A DNA stretch of 64,000 nucleotides from Acidobacteriaceae bacterium (GCA_019240475.1 JAFAYI010000001.1:1-64000); one strand, 5' to 3'. Numbered from the stretch's first letter, positions 50,973 to 60,225 are shown. Notes: generated from the sequence alone by a model not told the origin. Translations and numbers: made by a program.

Positions 50973-52451
50973 CTACTGCCTCGGCCGCGGGTTGTCCTTA
51001 AAGTTAATCGCAAAGTACGGATACGTGTAGTTCGGCGCCTTCGCCGTGTGCTGCAAGAAATCGCCGCCCTCGAGATGCCCTACCCCAGTCCCGATGTTCC
51101 AATGCCGGTCCAACTCGTACCACGTGTACAGATCGTATTCCTTGCCGATATGTGTCCCGGACCGCCCTGTCGTGTCCCGAACAATCGTTCCCCCGGAAGT
51201 GTTGTACAGCGCATCCGTAGCGCTCGCAAGCCAGAGATCCAGTACCTGGCCCGTCACCGTCCAGCGATGCCGCGGCTCAACCGTCAACCCCACGCGGTGC
51301 GACGTAATGTTCTGCCACCCGAATAAATCCGCAATGCCGAAGCGGTCGTGCGCCGTCGGATACATCGTGTCGAACGTGCCATGCACGCCGTCTTTGGAAT
51401 TGCGGTCGCCCGTCGCGTAGTCGTATTGATAAAACACGCGCGGCTTCCACCACACCGGATCGAACCTGTACGCCACGCCATCCGTCGTCCCCCACGCATT
51501 GATGTCGTTCGGCCCGTCGCTTCCCCGCTCCCCGATCCATTCCGCCTCGTAGTCCAGGTTCTTCGCCGCCAGCCCCTTGTACCGGAATCCGTACGCCCAC
51601 TCATCCTGCTTGCCGGTTTTCACCTTCGCCGCCGTCTCTATCGCCACGCTCGGCTGCACGCGCCAGAGAACAAACGGCTCCAACGTCGAGTTCGGAAATA
51701 GCCCGTCAATCCCCCCATATGCCCCGGATATGTTGTTGCCCTCCTGGTGATGACTCACGCCCTCCGGCAAGGGAACCACCGCCGACGCCGCGAACAGTCC
51801 CAGCCGATACCGGCTGTAGTGCATATTCGCCACCACCGCGTCATACGAGCGCGCCTGGTTCCGCCACTCCGAATTCGCGATGATCGTGTTGTTGTAATTG
51901 ATCAACTGCCGTCCCACCCGCACGCTGATCCAATGCTTCTCCGGATCGCCAAACTGCACATACGCCAGCTTCAGGTCCCACGCGTTCAAGTTCGGAGGAC
52001 CATACGGCGGCTTCTGCATGAACGGCCGCGCGTCTTGCAATTGCGTCGTTACCTCAAACCAGGACGATGGCCGGACCGTCATCAGAAGCCGCGAACGAAG
52101 GAGCAAATACGAGTCGCTGTTATGCAGCTTGAAGCTGCCGTGGTCGTAGCCCTCATCGCGCAGCCTCTCTTCCCATCCGAACTGCAGCCAGTTCGGAAGC
52201 TGTTGGTTCAACTCCGTCGCCGGCGCAAAATCCGGCAAATCGTACGGCGTGTTCTGCCCGAACGTTCGATACGCCGGCCCGTTCAGAAAGCTCAGCGGGT
52301 TGGAAGCCGGCCCGGTAATCCAAGCGCCGTTATACCCACTCGAACCATTCTGCGTCGTAATATCGTCTTGCGCCATCAACGGCGAAAGAGCTACGCCCAT
52401 CGCTAATCCCGCTAAGACTCCTGCGCGCCCCAAACTTCGCTTTAAAGACAC
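50973..52451 (-). CDS. Alginate-export-type outer membrane porin
   Basis: The start is placed at the GTG complementary to 52449-52451, because GAGGGAGG lies 4 bases upstream and a signal follows (VSLKRSLGRAGVLAGLAMGVALSPLMAQ); a reading from 52487 adds 12 residues. The protein of 492 residues is an outer-membrane beta-barrel of the alginate-export domain type: LPNWLQFGWEERLRDEGYDHGSFKLHNSDSYLLLRSRLLMTVRPSSWFEVTTQLQDARPF, IGRQLINYNN-like SVRVGRQLINYNNTIIANSEWRNQARSYDAV, and KPRVFYQYDYATGDRNSKDGV. It probably lets an anionic solute or oligosaccharide pass. No adjacent polymer lyase is seen, so the substrate is open. Confidence 0.85.
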   Translation of the reverse strand: MSLKRSLGRAGVLAGLAMGVALSPLMAQDDITTQNGSSGYNGAWITGPASNPLSFLNGPAYRTFGQNTPYDLPDFAPATELNQQLPNWLQFGWEERLRDEGYDHGSFKLHNSDSYLLLRSRLLMTVRPSSWFEVTTQLQDARPFMQKPPYGPPNLNAWDLKLAYVQFGDPEKHWISVRVGRQLINYNNTIIANSEWRNQARSYDAVVANMHYSRYRLGLFAASAVVPLPEGVSHHQEGNNISGAYGGIDGLFPNSTLEPFVLWRVQPSVAIETAAKVKTGKQDEWAYGFRYKGLAAKNLDYEAEWIGERGSDGPNDINAWGTTDGVAYRFDPVWWKPRVFYQYDYATGDRNSKDGVHGTFDTMYPTAHDRFGIADLFGWQNITSHRVGLTVEPRHRWTVTGQVLDLWLASATDALYNTSGGTIVRDTTGRSGTHIGKEYDLYTWYELDRHWNIGTGVGHLEGGDFLQHTAKAPNYTYPYFAINFKDNPRPRQ

Positions 52452-52564
52452 CGAGCCTCCCTCGAACCGAACGCTGTATAAGAACATCTTCTAGTATTCT
52501 TAATGTATCAGCAAGTCTATAGGGTTTGGGGTGTTTCTGCAAGCTAGCAGACCATCGACTAGTA

Positions 52565-52619
52565 CCAAAACAAAAGCGCTCCCAGCCGCGGAACAGGAGA
52601 CCGCGACCGGAAGCGCCTT
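52565..52619 (-). terminator. Strong intrinsic terminator after S53 peptidase
   Basis: Reading the minus strand, a 19-bp stem (complement of 52601-52619 pairing with complement of 52573-52591, four G-U wobbles) closes a 9-base loop and is followed by TTTTGTTTT. It sits 31 bases after the S53 stop. The gap 52452-52649 holds no gene. Confidence 0.9.
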
Positions 52620-52649
52620 CGTTCAAAGCGACTTACGGGAACTGCCAGC

Positions 52650-54785
52650 TTAGAAGTTATTGACCAGGTTGTTCACGTTCACGGTTCCGATTCCCGTCGC
52701 GAAATCCCAGCCAGTCGCCGTCCCGTAGGCCTTCTGGTACGCGCTGTTGGACGTCGAAAGTACCCCATAGGTCCCGGAAGGCTTGTAGCAGTTGTGCGTT
52801 CCGGTGCAAGGCACGTCCATATCGCCCAACGTCACGTCATAGAAAGTGCAGGTGCTGCCCACGCTGTTTCCGTTGCTCGAATTGCAGGTCGAACTGCCGC
52901 CCGTTCCGTACTCGCTCGATGCCAGCGCGTAGTACCGCGGGTTTGGATTGCCCTGCTTGGCGCCCTTCTTCTGATCGATCAGCGCCTGAATGCCAGCCCA
53001 GATTGGCGACGCAAACGACGTTCCGCCCGCGCCCGACCAGCCGCTCGGCGCTCCCGTGCATGCCGTGCCGCCTTCGCTCGTGTCGGACCAGCAGAACACA
53101 TAATAGTGGCCCCACACCCCGTTCGCCGCGAACAGCGAAACATCCGGCAGGTCCCGAACGCTGTCGCTCGGGTTGCCGACAACGGACTGCCAGGTCGGCT
53201 TCGCCCAGCCCTTGCAGGTTCCGCTCACCACGCCGCTCGTGGAAGCTTTTCCAGTCGCGCAGCCGCTCGGACCGCCGCTTCCCGAAGCTGTCGTCAGGAA
53301 GTCGTCCCTGCCAACCGTGCTGTTGCAGAAGCCGCTCGTCCCATAGGTCGTGCTGTATCCTTCCACCGTCGCAATCAGCACGCTCGCGCACGAATCGTTC
53401 CACGGAATCTCCGGAATGTACGACTTCGCCGATTCGTAATAGCTGCCGTTGCTCGAGTTCCAATAGGTGCTGTTGCTTCCCGAATAGGAGTCGCTGAAAT
53501 CCGTCCCGCCTACCGCGACGTTGTATTGCGTCGATGCAAAGCCGCTCACCCCGATCCCGTGCGTCGCATACGGCTCATCCGCATCGCAGCTCGCCGCGCC
53601 TTCATCGCCGGAGGAGACGAACACCGACAGGCCTTCCGAAACCGCCTGCTGATAGGCAGAGCTATAGGCCGCGTTCGCGGTCGCGCCGTTTTCGGCTTCG
53701 CATTCGCCGTAGCTGATGCTGTAGATCGGCGGCGGGCTGCTGCCGTTAATCAGGTTCTGAAAGGCGATCAGGCCGCCAAAAGTTGTCGTGTCCGCGCAAG
53801 ACGCCAGTTCGATCGCCGCATTCGGCGCGGCCACGCTGGCCCACTCCGCGTCCAGAATCGCTTCCCCATCGTTGCCGTTGGTACCCGGGTTCGTGCAGTT
53901 GCTGCCAGGATGCACCTGCGTGAACGACCCGGAGGTGTATCCGGACAAGCCGAAGGTCGAGCGGAATGTGCTCCAATCCGTCGTGCTGTACACGTTGGTG
54001 TCTTCGATCACCACGATCGTTTCCCCCGTGCCGCTGATGCCGGCGCTGAACTGCGGGGAAAAATTGTAAATCTTTGCCAGGTCGGCCGGAACCACCGCAT
54101 AATACGTGCTGCCTCCCGAGCTGAAGGTGTAATTGGTGTGCGGCTTGTTGGCCGGGTGCGGCATGAAGTTATGCAGTGAAACCACGCCCACCACCGCGTC
54201 CGCCAGCGCCGCCGGAATCTCCGGCTCGCTCATATTCGCGATATGCGCTTGGCCCTTAACGCTGAGCTGGTGAATTTCCGTATGAAACGCCTCTCGAACC
54301 TGCCCTGCGGTTCCCGAAAAATCGATCAGCATGCCGTTTGGGTAAATCACATTTACCGTAAAGCCGTGGCTCTCAAGCCAACCTTTCACAACCGTTAAAT
54401 CCTGCTGCGCAAGCCCAAATCGCTTGCCGAATTCTTCGGCCGTCAGCCATTTCTGGTAATTGGGCGAGTTGCGGTCATGCAAGGAATCGATCAATTGATC
54501 CAGCTCCGCCTCCTGTTCGGGCGAGCGCTGTAGCTGAAGCAGCATATGATTCATCGCGTAATCGTCTTCGACCCGTCCGCGATCGTTCGCTGCGTTCGCT
54601 TCCGAGCGCAGGTTGCCGTGCAGCGTCACCAGCTTGGCTTCATCAATGGCCTGTGTAATCAGGAGGCGCGGCGCCGTGCGCGCAGTCTGTGCGCGGGCCG
54701 TGAGGGAGAAAGTGAGAGGGCTTGCCAGAAGCGAAAGTACCACGAAACTCTGGCAGGTCACGCGAAAAGCGTTCTTATGATGCAA
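52650..54785 (-). CDS. S53 family peptidase (pro-kumamolisin type)
   Basis: This 711-residue protein starts at a TTG with GAGG 9 bases upstream. A signal peptide (FVVLSLLASPLTFSLTARAQ) leads to the S53 prodomain (LQRSPEQEAELDQLIDSLHDRNSPNYQKWLTAEEFGKRFGLA to about 210). The catalytic domain has E308 and D312 (GEAILDAEWASVAAP), the oxyanion D394 (SSGDEGA) and nucleophile S590 (GGTSFASP). A C-terminal Ca-site-like DVTLGDMD and CTGTHNCYKPSG follow. These sedolisins act as acid-active secreted serine-carboxyl peptidases. There are 12 or more cysteines in the catalytic part, suggesting disulfides. The gene is monocistronic, with a strong terminator. Confidence 0.93.
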   Translation of the reverse strand: MHHKNAFRVTCQSFVVLSLLASPLTFSLTARAQTARTAPRLLITQAIDEAKLVTLHGNLRSEANAANDRGRVEDDYAMNHMLLQLQRSPEQEAELDQLIDSLHDRNSPNYQKWLTAEEFGKRFGLAQQDLTVVKGWLESHGFTVNVIYPNGMLIDFSGTAGQVREAFHTEIHQLSVKGQAHIANMSEPEIPAALADAVVGVVSLHNFMPHPANKPHTNYTFSSGGSTYYAVVPADLAKIYNFSPQFSAGISGTGETIVVIEDTNVYSTTDWSTFRSTFGLSGYTSGSFTQVHPGSNCTNPGTNGNDGEAILDAEWASVAAPNAAIELASCADTTTFGGLIAFQNLINGSSPPPIYSISYGECEAENGATANAAYSSAYQQAVSEGLSVFVSSGDEGAASCDADEPYATHGIGVSGFASTQYNVAVGGTDFSDSYSGSNSTYWNSSNGSYYESAKSYIPEIPWNDSCASVLIATVEGYSTTYGTSGFCNSTVGRDDFLTTASGSGGPSGCATGKASTSGVVSGTCKGWAKPTWQSVVGNPSDSVRDLPDVSLFAANGVWGHYYVFCWSDTSEGGTACTGAPSGWSGAGGTSFASPIWAGIQALIDQKKGAKQGNPNPRYYALASSEYGTGGSSTCNSSNGNSVGSTCTFYDVTLGDMDVPCTGTHNCYKPSGTYGVLSTSNSAYQKAYGTATGWDFATGIGTVNVNNLVNNF

Positions 54786-54919
54786 ATGTGTTACCTCGTG
54801 ACTGTGACATTTAGCACGAAGGACGGGCCTCGCACAAGACGAAAAATGACGAAGACACCACCTCGGGGTGGGAAGTAGTTGAAAAAGCTCGAAATATTTT
54901 TCTTAATTTAACCGAATTA

Positions 54920-54933
54920 TCAGAGATATCTGA
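54920..54933. promoter_or_regulatory. 14-bp perfect palindrome in AT-rich divergent region
   Basis: TCAGAGATATCTGA is a perfect palindrome in an AT-rich stretch (54880-54945) between the S53 gene and the S1C protease gene. It is about 85 bases from the protease start and 135 from the peptidase start. It may be an operator for a dimeric regulator, perhaps the LuxR-type product downstream; this is untested. Confidence 0.4.
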
Positions 54934-55018
54934 GTATTTATCCCCCTAAGGCGCGCCGCACTACGGCGCTGCCCGAACGGCTGATGCGCGAATTACTCCT
55001 CTCCCTCAATCTGGAGCT

Positions 55019-55951
55019 ATGAGCAATGCACAGTTTTCGGATTTGAGCGGTCTATCGGCCGCCTTCGAGTCTCTCATCGCACGCGCCGTCGAAGGAGTAG
55101 TCGCCGTCAAGGCCGCGCCCTATCGCGTTTCTAGCGGCCTCGCAATTGGCCCGGACCTGGTCGCGGTCGCCGATCACACGCTGCGCCGCCAGGAACGCAT
55201 CCCCGTCCATAGCGCCGACGGCCAACAAGGCGTCGCAACTATCCTCGGCCGCGACCGCAGTATCGACCTCGCCATCCTGAAGGTCGAAAATCTTTCCCTA
55301 GAGCCATTGCCCAGCGCCGACGCAGCCGCGCTCAAGGCCGGGTCGCTAGCGATTGTTACCGGCTTGACCATCGATGCCGGCCCATCCGCCAGCCTCGGAA
55401 TCGTCGGCGCCGCGGCCGGCCCGCGCAACACCTGGCGCAGCGGCAAGCTCGATCTCTTTCTGCGGCTGGACGTAAATCTTTATCCCTCCCAGTCCGGCGC
55501 CGCGGTTGTCAACGCCCAAGGCCAGCTCATCGGCATGGCGACTCCGGGGCTGCTGCGCCACTCCGCCGTCGCCGTTCCTACGGTCACCTTGAACCGGGTC
55601 GCCCAAGAACTCCTGCAAGAGGGCCGCATTCGCCACGGCTACCTCGGCATCGGCCTCCAACCCATCGCAATTCCCGACACTCTGCGCGCCAAACTGGCAA
55701 ACGTTGCCGCCTCCGGCCTGCCCGCCGCCGGTCTGATGGTTCTCAGCGTGGCCCCCGATTCGCCCGCTCAGAATGCCGGCATCCAGCTCGGCGATATCTT
55801 GATATCGCTGGACCAAAACTATCTCGGCGGCATCGAAGAGCTACAGAGCCTGTTGCGCGGAGACCTCGTCGGCCGTTCGGTCTCGGCTCTCCTCATTCGG
55901 GGCGGAGAACCGGTGCAAGCTCAAATTGTTATCTCACAGCGGGGCGCTTGA
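55019..55951 (+). CDS. HtrA-like S1C serine protease without signal peptide
   Basis: This 310-residue protein has a trypsin-like domain and PDZ. The triad is H53 (VADHTLRR), D83 (RSIDLAILKVE) and S159 (YPSQSGAAVVN). The nucleophile loop is SQSGA in place of GNSGGP. The PDZ is about residues 206-308 (GYLGIGLQPIAIPDTLRAKLANVAASGLPAAGLMVLSVAPDSPAQNAGIQLGDILISLDQ). There is no signal peptide or anchor, unlike DegP, so it should be cytoplasmic, unless exported by an unusual route. Its stop overlaps the regulator start (TTGA at 55948-55951). Whether it is a real protease or only a binding protein cannot be decided by eye. Confidence 0.85.
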   Translation: MSNAQFSDLSGLSAAFESLIARAVEGVVAVKAAPYRVSSGLAIGPDLVAVADHTLRRQERIPVHSADGQQGVATILGRDRSIDLAILKVENLSLEPLPSADAAALKAGSLAIVTGLTIDAGPSASLGIVGAAAGPRNTWRSGKLDLFLRLDVNLYPSQSGAAVVNAQGQLIGMATPGLLRHSAVAVPTVTLNRVAQELLQEGRIRHGYLGIGLQPIAIPDTLRAKLANVAASGLPAAGLMVLSVAPDSPAQNAGIQLGDILISLDQNYLGGIEELQSLLRGDLVGRSVSALLIRGGEPVQAQIVISQRGA

Positions 55952-56556
55952 TCCGAGTCGCCATCTACGCCGACAACCTGCCGCGCGCCCTGCGGCTGGC
56001 CGAGCTGCTCGCCGACGACGAGCGGCTGGAGATCTTCGATACTCGCGGCCATCTCCGCTCGATCCCACGCAACCCGCCTGTCGATGTCGTGCTCGCCGCC
56101 GGCTTGCTCCCCGGCGATCTGTCCGGCGTCGCTCCGCCCGTGGTGCTCATCGCGCCCGAAATTCCGCGCCAGGCGAGCCTGCGCTCCTCCATTCGCGCCT
56201 GGCTTCCGGAAGACGCCTTGCCCGCGGAAATCGGCGCCTCTCTCGTCGCCGCCTCTCACGGCTTCACCTTGCTTACTCGGGATCAAGCCCGGCGTTGGCT
56301 GAAAACCACAGCCTTCGAACATGAGCCCGGCGCCTTCCCCGCCGAACCCCTGGCGCAGGAAGCGCTCACCCCCCGCGAACTCCAAGTCCTCCGCATGATG
56401 GCCGATGGCTCGGGCAACAAGCAAATCGCCGCGCGGCTTGCCATCTCCGATCACACCGCCAAATTTCATGTCGCGCAGGTGCTCGCCAAGCTTCGCGCCG
56501 GAACCCGCGCCGAAGCCGTAGCCATCGGCATCCGGCGCGGCCTCGTGCCCATCTAA
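55948..56556 (+). CDS. LuxR-type regulator with degenerate receiver
   Basis: The TTG at 55948 overlaps the protease stop. The 202-residue product has a receiver-like N-terminal domain (LIRVAIYADNLPRALRLAELLADDERLEIFD) in which the phospho-acceptor strand reads VDVVLAAGLLPGD, without the usual Asp. The C-terminal LuxR HTH is LTPRELQVLRMMADGSGNKQIAARLAISDHTAKFHVAQVLAKLRAGTRAEAVAIGIRRGL. It should work without phosphorylation, perhaps controlled by the upstream protease with which it is translationally coupled. A direct repeat AAGATCTACGAG follows the stop (56561-56587), probably remnants. Confidence 0.85.
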   Translation: MIRVAIYADNLPRALRLAELLADDERLEIFDTRGHLRSIPRNPPVDVVLAAGLLPGDLSGVAPPVVLIAPEIPRQASLRSSIRAWLPEDALPAEIGASLVAASHGFTLLTRDQARRWLKTTAFEHEPGAFPAEPLAQEALTPRELQVLRMMADGSGNKQIAARLAISDHTAKFHVAQVLAKLRAGTRAEAVAIGIRRGLVPI

Positions 56557-56580
56557 ATTAAGATCTACGAGTGATAAGAT

Positions 56581-57357
56581 CTACGAGCTGCTCTTCAGCA
56601 GCTTCTTCCACCGCTCCCACGCTTCGGTCCGCGCCTTCTTGTTCGCCTCCGTCGCATCCGGCGCCTCGCCCGCCCGCATGAACCCGTGCCCCGCGCCCTC
56701 ATACGTCACCGGCTCGTACGTCTTCCCCAGCCCCTTCATCTCTTCCGTCGCGGTCGGGATCGTCGCATCGATGCGCGCGTCCTCGCCTCCATAAAACCCA
56801 TACACCGGCGCCTTGATCCGCGCCATCGCCTCCTTATCCGGCGGCGGCCCGTAGAACACAAACGCCGCCTTCAAATCGGACCGATTCGTCGCAAACCGGA
56901 ACGTCTGTCCGCCCCCCCAGCAGAATCCACCCACAAACAACACGCCGTTCGCCGCCGCAAGCTTCAACCCATAATCCGCCGTCGCGTTCAAGTCTTCCGT
57001 CACCCGGTCCGGATTCAATCCGCTCACCGCCTTAATCGCGTCGCTCTGCGAAAACTTCCCCGTCCCTCCCTGTTCCGATAAGAGATCCGGCTCGACCGCG
57101 ATATACCCCGCCGCCGCCACCTGGTCCGCTACGTCCTGCGCCCAATCCGTTAGCCCGAAGATTTCGTGAATCACCAGCACCACCGGCGCCTTGTCCTTCG
57201 ATTCCGGATACACCACCAGCGCCGCGGTCTCTCGCCCGTCATGCTTCACCTTCACCCATTCGCGATGGCGCGGCGATTTCTCCAACTCCTGTCGCGCCCA
57301 ATCCTGGGCGCTGGCCGATACGGCGGCGATCGCAAGAAACGCAAGGATTCGAATCAT
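56581..57357 (-). CDS. Dienelactone hydrolase family protein, exported
   Basis: This 258-residue alpha/beta hydrolase has a signal peptide (IRILAFLAIAAVSASAQ). The nucleophile is C146 (GFCWGGGQ), with D193 (GGEDARID) and H224 (GAGHGFMR), the Cys-Asp-His triad of dienelactone hydrolases. HEIFGLTDWAQDVADQVAAAGYIAVEPDLL is the family's N-terminal motif. As a secreted member it may act on ester-linked aromatics or lipids rather than on chloroaromatic dienelactone. The gene is divergent from DUF4159, with 66 bases between the starts. Confidence 0.92.
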   Translation of the reverse strand: MIRILAFLAIAAVSASAQDWARQELEKSPRHREWVKVKHDGRETAALVVYPESKDKAPVVLVIHEIFGLTDWAQDVADQVAAAGYIAVEPDLLSEQGGTGKFSQSDAIKAVSGLNPDRVTEDLNATADYGLKLAAANGVLFVGGFCWGGGQTFRFATNRSDLKAAFVFYGPPPDKEAMARIKAPVYGFYGGEDARIDATIPTATEEMKGLGKTYEPVTYEGAGHGFMRAGEAPDATEANKKARTEAWERWKKLLKSSS

Positions 57358-57423
57358 CTCACTGTTGTACTACCATCGCGCTACTCCGAATCGATGCTAT
57401 CCTCTCAATCGAAGGCAGTACGC

Positions 57424-58266
57424 ATGAAGATTCGTAGCGCTTCGTTGCTGTGCTCCTGCGCGGCCGTTTTCCTCGGCAGCGCCTATGCACTAGACCGCAC
57501 CCTACCGCGCCCCTTTCGCCAATACCCCGGCATCGAATATCGCCTCGGCAGTATCCCCCTGCCGCCCGATTATCAGGACAAAGCCGAGTGGGCGTTCGCC
57601 CGCCTGATGTATCCGCCGGGCTGGAACGATGGCTATCAGGGTCACTTCGAGTTCGATTGGCATGAAGGCCAGTCGCTTTGGACCCAGGACTTTCCCCGCG
57701 CCGACCGCCACTTCTCCGCCGCCGTTCGCCGCTTGACGCGCATCCATGTGCGCTCCGTCGAGCAGTGCGTCAATCTCGACGACGGCGACGACGTTTACAA
57801 TTGGCCCTGGCTCTACGCCGTCCAGGTTGGAGAATGGGGCATCACGGACTCTCAAGCCGCCAAGCTGCGCGATTACCTGCTCCGCGGCGGCTTCTTCATG
57901 GCAGACGACTTCCACGGCACCATCGAGTGGCAGATTTTCGAACAAAGCATGAAGCGCGTCTTCCCCAATCGCCCCATTGTCGACATCCCCAATAGCGACG
58001 CCATCTTCCATACCGTCTACGATCTCGACGACCGCTACCAGATCGTCGGCGCCGAACACCTGCGGGAAGGGCATAAGATGGACGGCTACATCGCCCGCTG
58101 GCGAGGAATCTACGACGACAAAGGCCGCATCATGGTCGCCATCTCCTTTAATTCCGACATCGGCGACTCCTGGGAGTGGGCCGACGACCCCGAGTATCCG
58201 GAAAAGTATTCCGCTCTCGGCATTCGCGTCGGAGTCAATTACATCGTCTACGCCATGACCCACTGA
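57424..58266 (+). CDS. DUF4159 domain protein, exported
   Basis: The ATG at 57424 gives a signal peptide (MKIRSASLLCSCAAVFLGSAYA) and is preferred over upstream starts. The 280-residue product has the DUF4159 core: FARLMYPPGW, RLTRIHVRSVEQCVNLDDGDDVYNWPWLYAVQVGEWGITDSQAAKLRDYLLRGGFFMADDFHGTIEWQIFEQSMKRVFPNRPIVDIPNSDAIFHTVYDLDDRYQ and RIMVAISFNSDIGDSWEWADDPEYPEKYSALGIRVGVNYIVYAMTH. DUF4159 resembles glutamine-amidotransferase-like/ThuA folds lacking a clear active site. The function is unknown. The gene is monocistronic. Confidence 0.88.
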   Translation: MKIRSASLLCSCAAVFLGSAYALDRTLPRPFRQYPGIEYRLGSIPLPPDYQDKAEWAFARLMYPPGWNDGYQGHFEFDWHEGQSLWTQDFPRADRHFSAAVRRLTRIHVRSVEQCVNLDDGDDVYNWPWLYAVQVGEWGITDSQAAKLRDYLLRGGFFMADDFHGTIEWQIFEQSMKRVFPNRPIVDIPNSDAIFHTVYDLDDRYQIVGAEHLREGHKMDGYIARWRGIYDDKGRIMVAISFNSDIGDSWEWADDPEYPEKYSALGIRVGVNYIVYAMTH

Positions 58267-58296
58267 CCCGCCGCTAGTACCATCCCCCGTCGCCCA

Positions 58297-59835
58297 TTAC
58301 TTCGATCCATCGGAATTCGCCGCCGGTAATGCGTTCGCCTTACCCCAATACACCGTGCAGTCCTGGATGTCCGACTTGTGCGGGAAGATCTGGTCCAGCT
58401 TTAGCTTGTCGATCGTATCGTCGTTGCAGCTTTCTACCGTGGCAAACTCCCCAGCCTTTACCTGCGCAGCCAGCTCCTTCTCTGAAACAATGTGGTACAG
58501 CTTTTCCTCCGAGACCGGCAGATCGAGTTTGTGCGAATAGGAAAATTCCATGCCCGGTGGCGGCGTGCGCTTCAGCAGAAAGTACACCAACTCGTCTGCG
58601 TACAACCGGGAGCTGAGCGGAGTAACATCGGCCACTTTATTTGCGATCTTCTGATAGTCCTGCCAGGTCGTCGAATCGCGATCGTCGAACAGCGCCCGTC
58701 CCAGCCCGAGCGCCACGATCGACATCGTCGCCGCCGCCGGCAGCAGCACGCGCGCCGCCCCGAACAACCGTACCGCCACATCGTAAAGTCCTACGGTCGC
58801 CAGCACGGAAAGAAACGGCGCCACGAATAGGAAGTACCGTTCGAAGGTTGGATGAGCCGTCGCAATAAACGCCGTCAACGCGGCCGTCAGCCAGAAACAA
58901 AGCAAGAACTCCCCGCGGCGCTCGCGTTCCCGCTTTGCCCGCTTCCATATATAAATGCTGCCGGCGATTCCGAGCAGCCCCATCAATAGGCTCTGGCTCG
59001 ATGCCAGCCACGCGCTCAACACATCGATATCGTGCGTGGTTGCGCCGTTCCAGTTCACGCGCCGGTAGATCGCCTGGTACTGAATAATATTGAAGAAAAC
59101 CTGGCGCGGCCCTTGCGCGAACAGTCGAAACACCGGAATAAAAGGGACCAGCGCGCCCGCCACAAACCCCGCAAGCTTCCGCCATCGCTGCATCCCTCGC
59201 CCGTAGTACACGAGCCAGATAAGCAATACAGGGGCCACCGGCGCGGTCAGCAGCGAACAACCCGCCGCCGCTCCCGCGAACAGCCCCGCCCCCGCGGCAG
59301 CCATCCATCCCTTCCGGGCAGCCACTAGCGTCAGGCGAAATGCCGCCACGCTTAGAAACAGGCACATCCCATAGGCCTGTCCCACCGGGCCGAACTCCAC
59401 CACGTTCGTGTTCATCCCGGTAAAAAAGAGCATGGCCAGCGCAGCCCCCAGGCGCCAGCGCGGCACGGGAAAACGGCTCAACACGAACTCGGCGATCAGA
59501 AACGTCGCCCCCGCTACCAGCAGCGCCGCAAGTACATGCACAACGCGCCAGCCTTCCCCGAATACGCGCATCCACTCCGCGTTCCAATAGGCGTTCAGCG
59601 GCGTCTGCGGGAAGCAGAAATCGATGTAGGGCCTCAGCCCCCCTGCGATCAACTGCGCCGCCACCAGGTGAAAGCCTTCATCCCAGACAAACGCCATGGT
59701 CTGCGAATACACGAGCAATCCGGCCGTCAACAGAAGCGCCGCTCCTATGAGCACCGCAAGAGCTCTTCGCTTCGAGCCCGCCGGGCCGGAGCCTTCGGTG
59801 GCGTATGATTCTACGATTGCGGGCGATGGGTCCAT
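58297..59835 (-). CDS. Integral membrane glycosyltransferase (GT39/ArnT-like)
   Basis: This 512-residue protein has about 11 predicted helices. The first is RALAVLIGAALLLTAGLLVYSQTM, followed by FVWDEGFHLVAAQLIAGGLRPYIDFCFPQTPLNAYW, where the D-E pair (WDEGFH) resembles the catalytic acid region of GT-C enzymes such as ArnT or PMT. The C-terminal 130 residues are soluble (DVTPLSSRLYADELVYFLLKRTPPPGM, then SEKELAAQVKAGEFATVESCNDDTIDKLKLDQIFPHKSDIQDCTVYWGKA). It likely uses a polyprenyl-phosphate sugar to modify a lipid or protein in the periplasm. Its relation to the peptides 450 bases downstream in the opposite orientation is unknown. Confidence 0.85.
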   Translation of the reverse strand: MDPSPAIVESYATEGSGPAGSKRRALAVLIGAALLLTAGLLVYSQTMAFVWDEGFHLVAAQLIAGGLRPYIDFCFPQTPLNAYWNAEWMRVFGEGWRVVHVLAALLVAGATFLIAEFVLSRFPVPRWRLGAALAMLFFTGMNTNVVEFGPVGQAYGMCLFLSVAAFRLTLVAARKGWMAAAGAGLFAGAAAGCSLLTAPVAPVLLIWLVYYGRGMQRWRKLAGFVAGALVPFIPVFRLFAQGPRQVFFNIIQYQAIYRRVNWNGATTHDIDVLSAWLASSQSLLMGLLGIAGSIYIWKRAKRERERRGEFLLCFWLTAALTAFIATAHPTFERYFLFVAPFLSVLATVGLYDVAVRLFGAARVLLPAAATMSIVALGLGRALFDDRDSTTWQDYQKIANKVADVTPLSSRLYADELVYFLLKRTPPPGMEFSYSHKLDLPVSEEKLYHIVSEKELAAQVKAGEFATVESCNDDTIDKLKLDQIFPHKSDIQDCTVYWGKANALPAANSDGSK

Positions 59836-60197
59836 TGCGTCATCAGGCGGTGGCGTGTTTCCAAAATAGCGGACCCGTCTTCCCGCTGCTTCCAGGCCTG
59901 CTCCGGCGCCCCTGCTGCTGTGCTGCTCGCCGAATCCCGCTACTCCGTCCCGGCGCGCCTATCTCCCAAGGGATACGACCTAGGAATCATCTGACCGACT
60001 TAGAGCCACATCGGACTGGAATTACAGCGCATACTTACGCTACAAATAAATCTTGAGCGCGTAGATCTAGGATTTGTCTGAACGGACGCTTAATCCCGGT
60101 ACCGCTCCCAGAAACACCCGAGGCGGTCCGGTCTATTTTCTAGCACTTACCTTGTCAACGCATTTCCTCAGTTATCCATGTCCAGTACCGCAGGTTA
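59836..60197. other. Gene-free stretch upstream of peptide array
   Basis: No coding frame with a plausible ribosome binding site, no RNA gene and no clear hairpin was found here. It likely holds the promoter of the membrane glycosyltransferase gene (minus strand) near 59850-59900. Confidence 0.5.
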
Positions 60198-60225
60198 TTG
60201 AATCATTCGCCAATCCCGCTATACT
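60198..60225 (+). promoter_or_regulatory. Sigma70-type promoter of peptide gene 1
   Basis: TTGAAT at 60198-60203 and TATACT at 60220-60225 are 16 bases apart. The -10 is followed by GCAACTAACT. A nearly identical promoter precedes peptide gene 3 (TTGAAA-N16-TATACT, then GCCAGTAACT), which supports both. Confidence 0.75.

Noticed and set aside
56557..56587. AAGATCTACGAG direct repeat considered as att or insertion scar
   Set aside because: Only 12 bases, with no integrase or element nearby; probably a small local duplication at a gene end.
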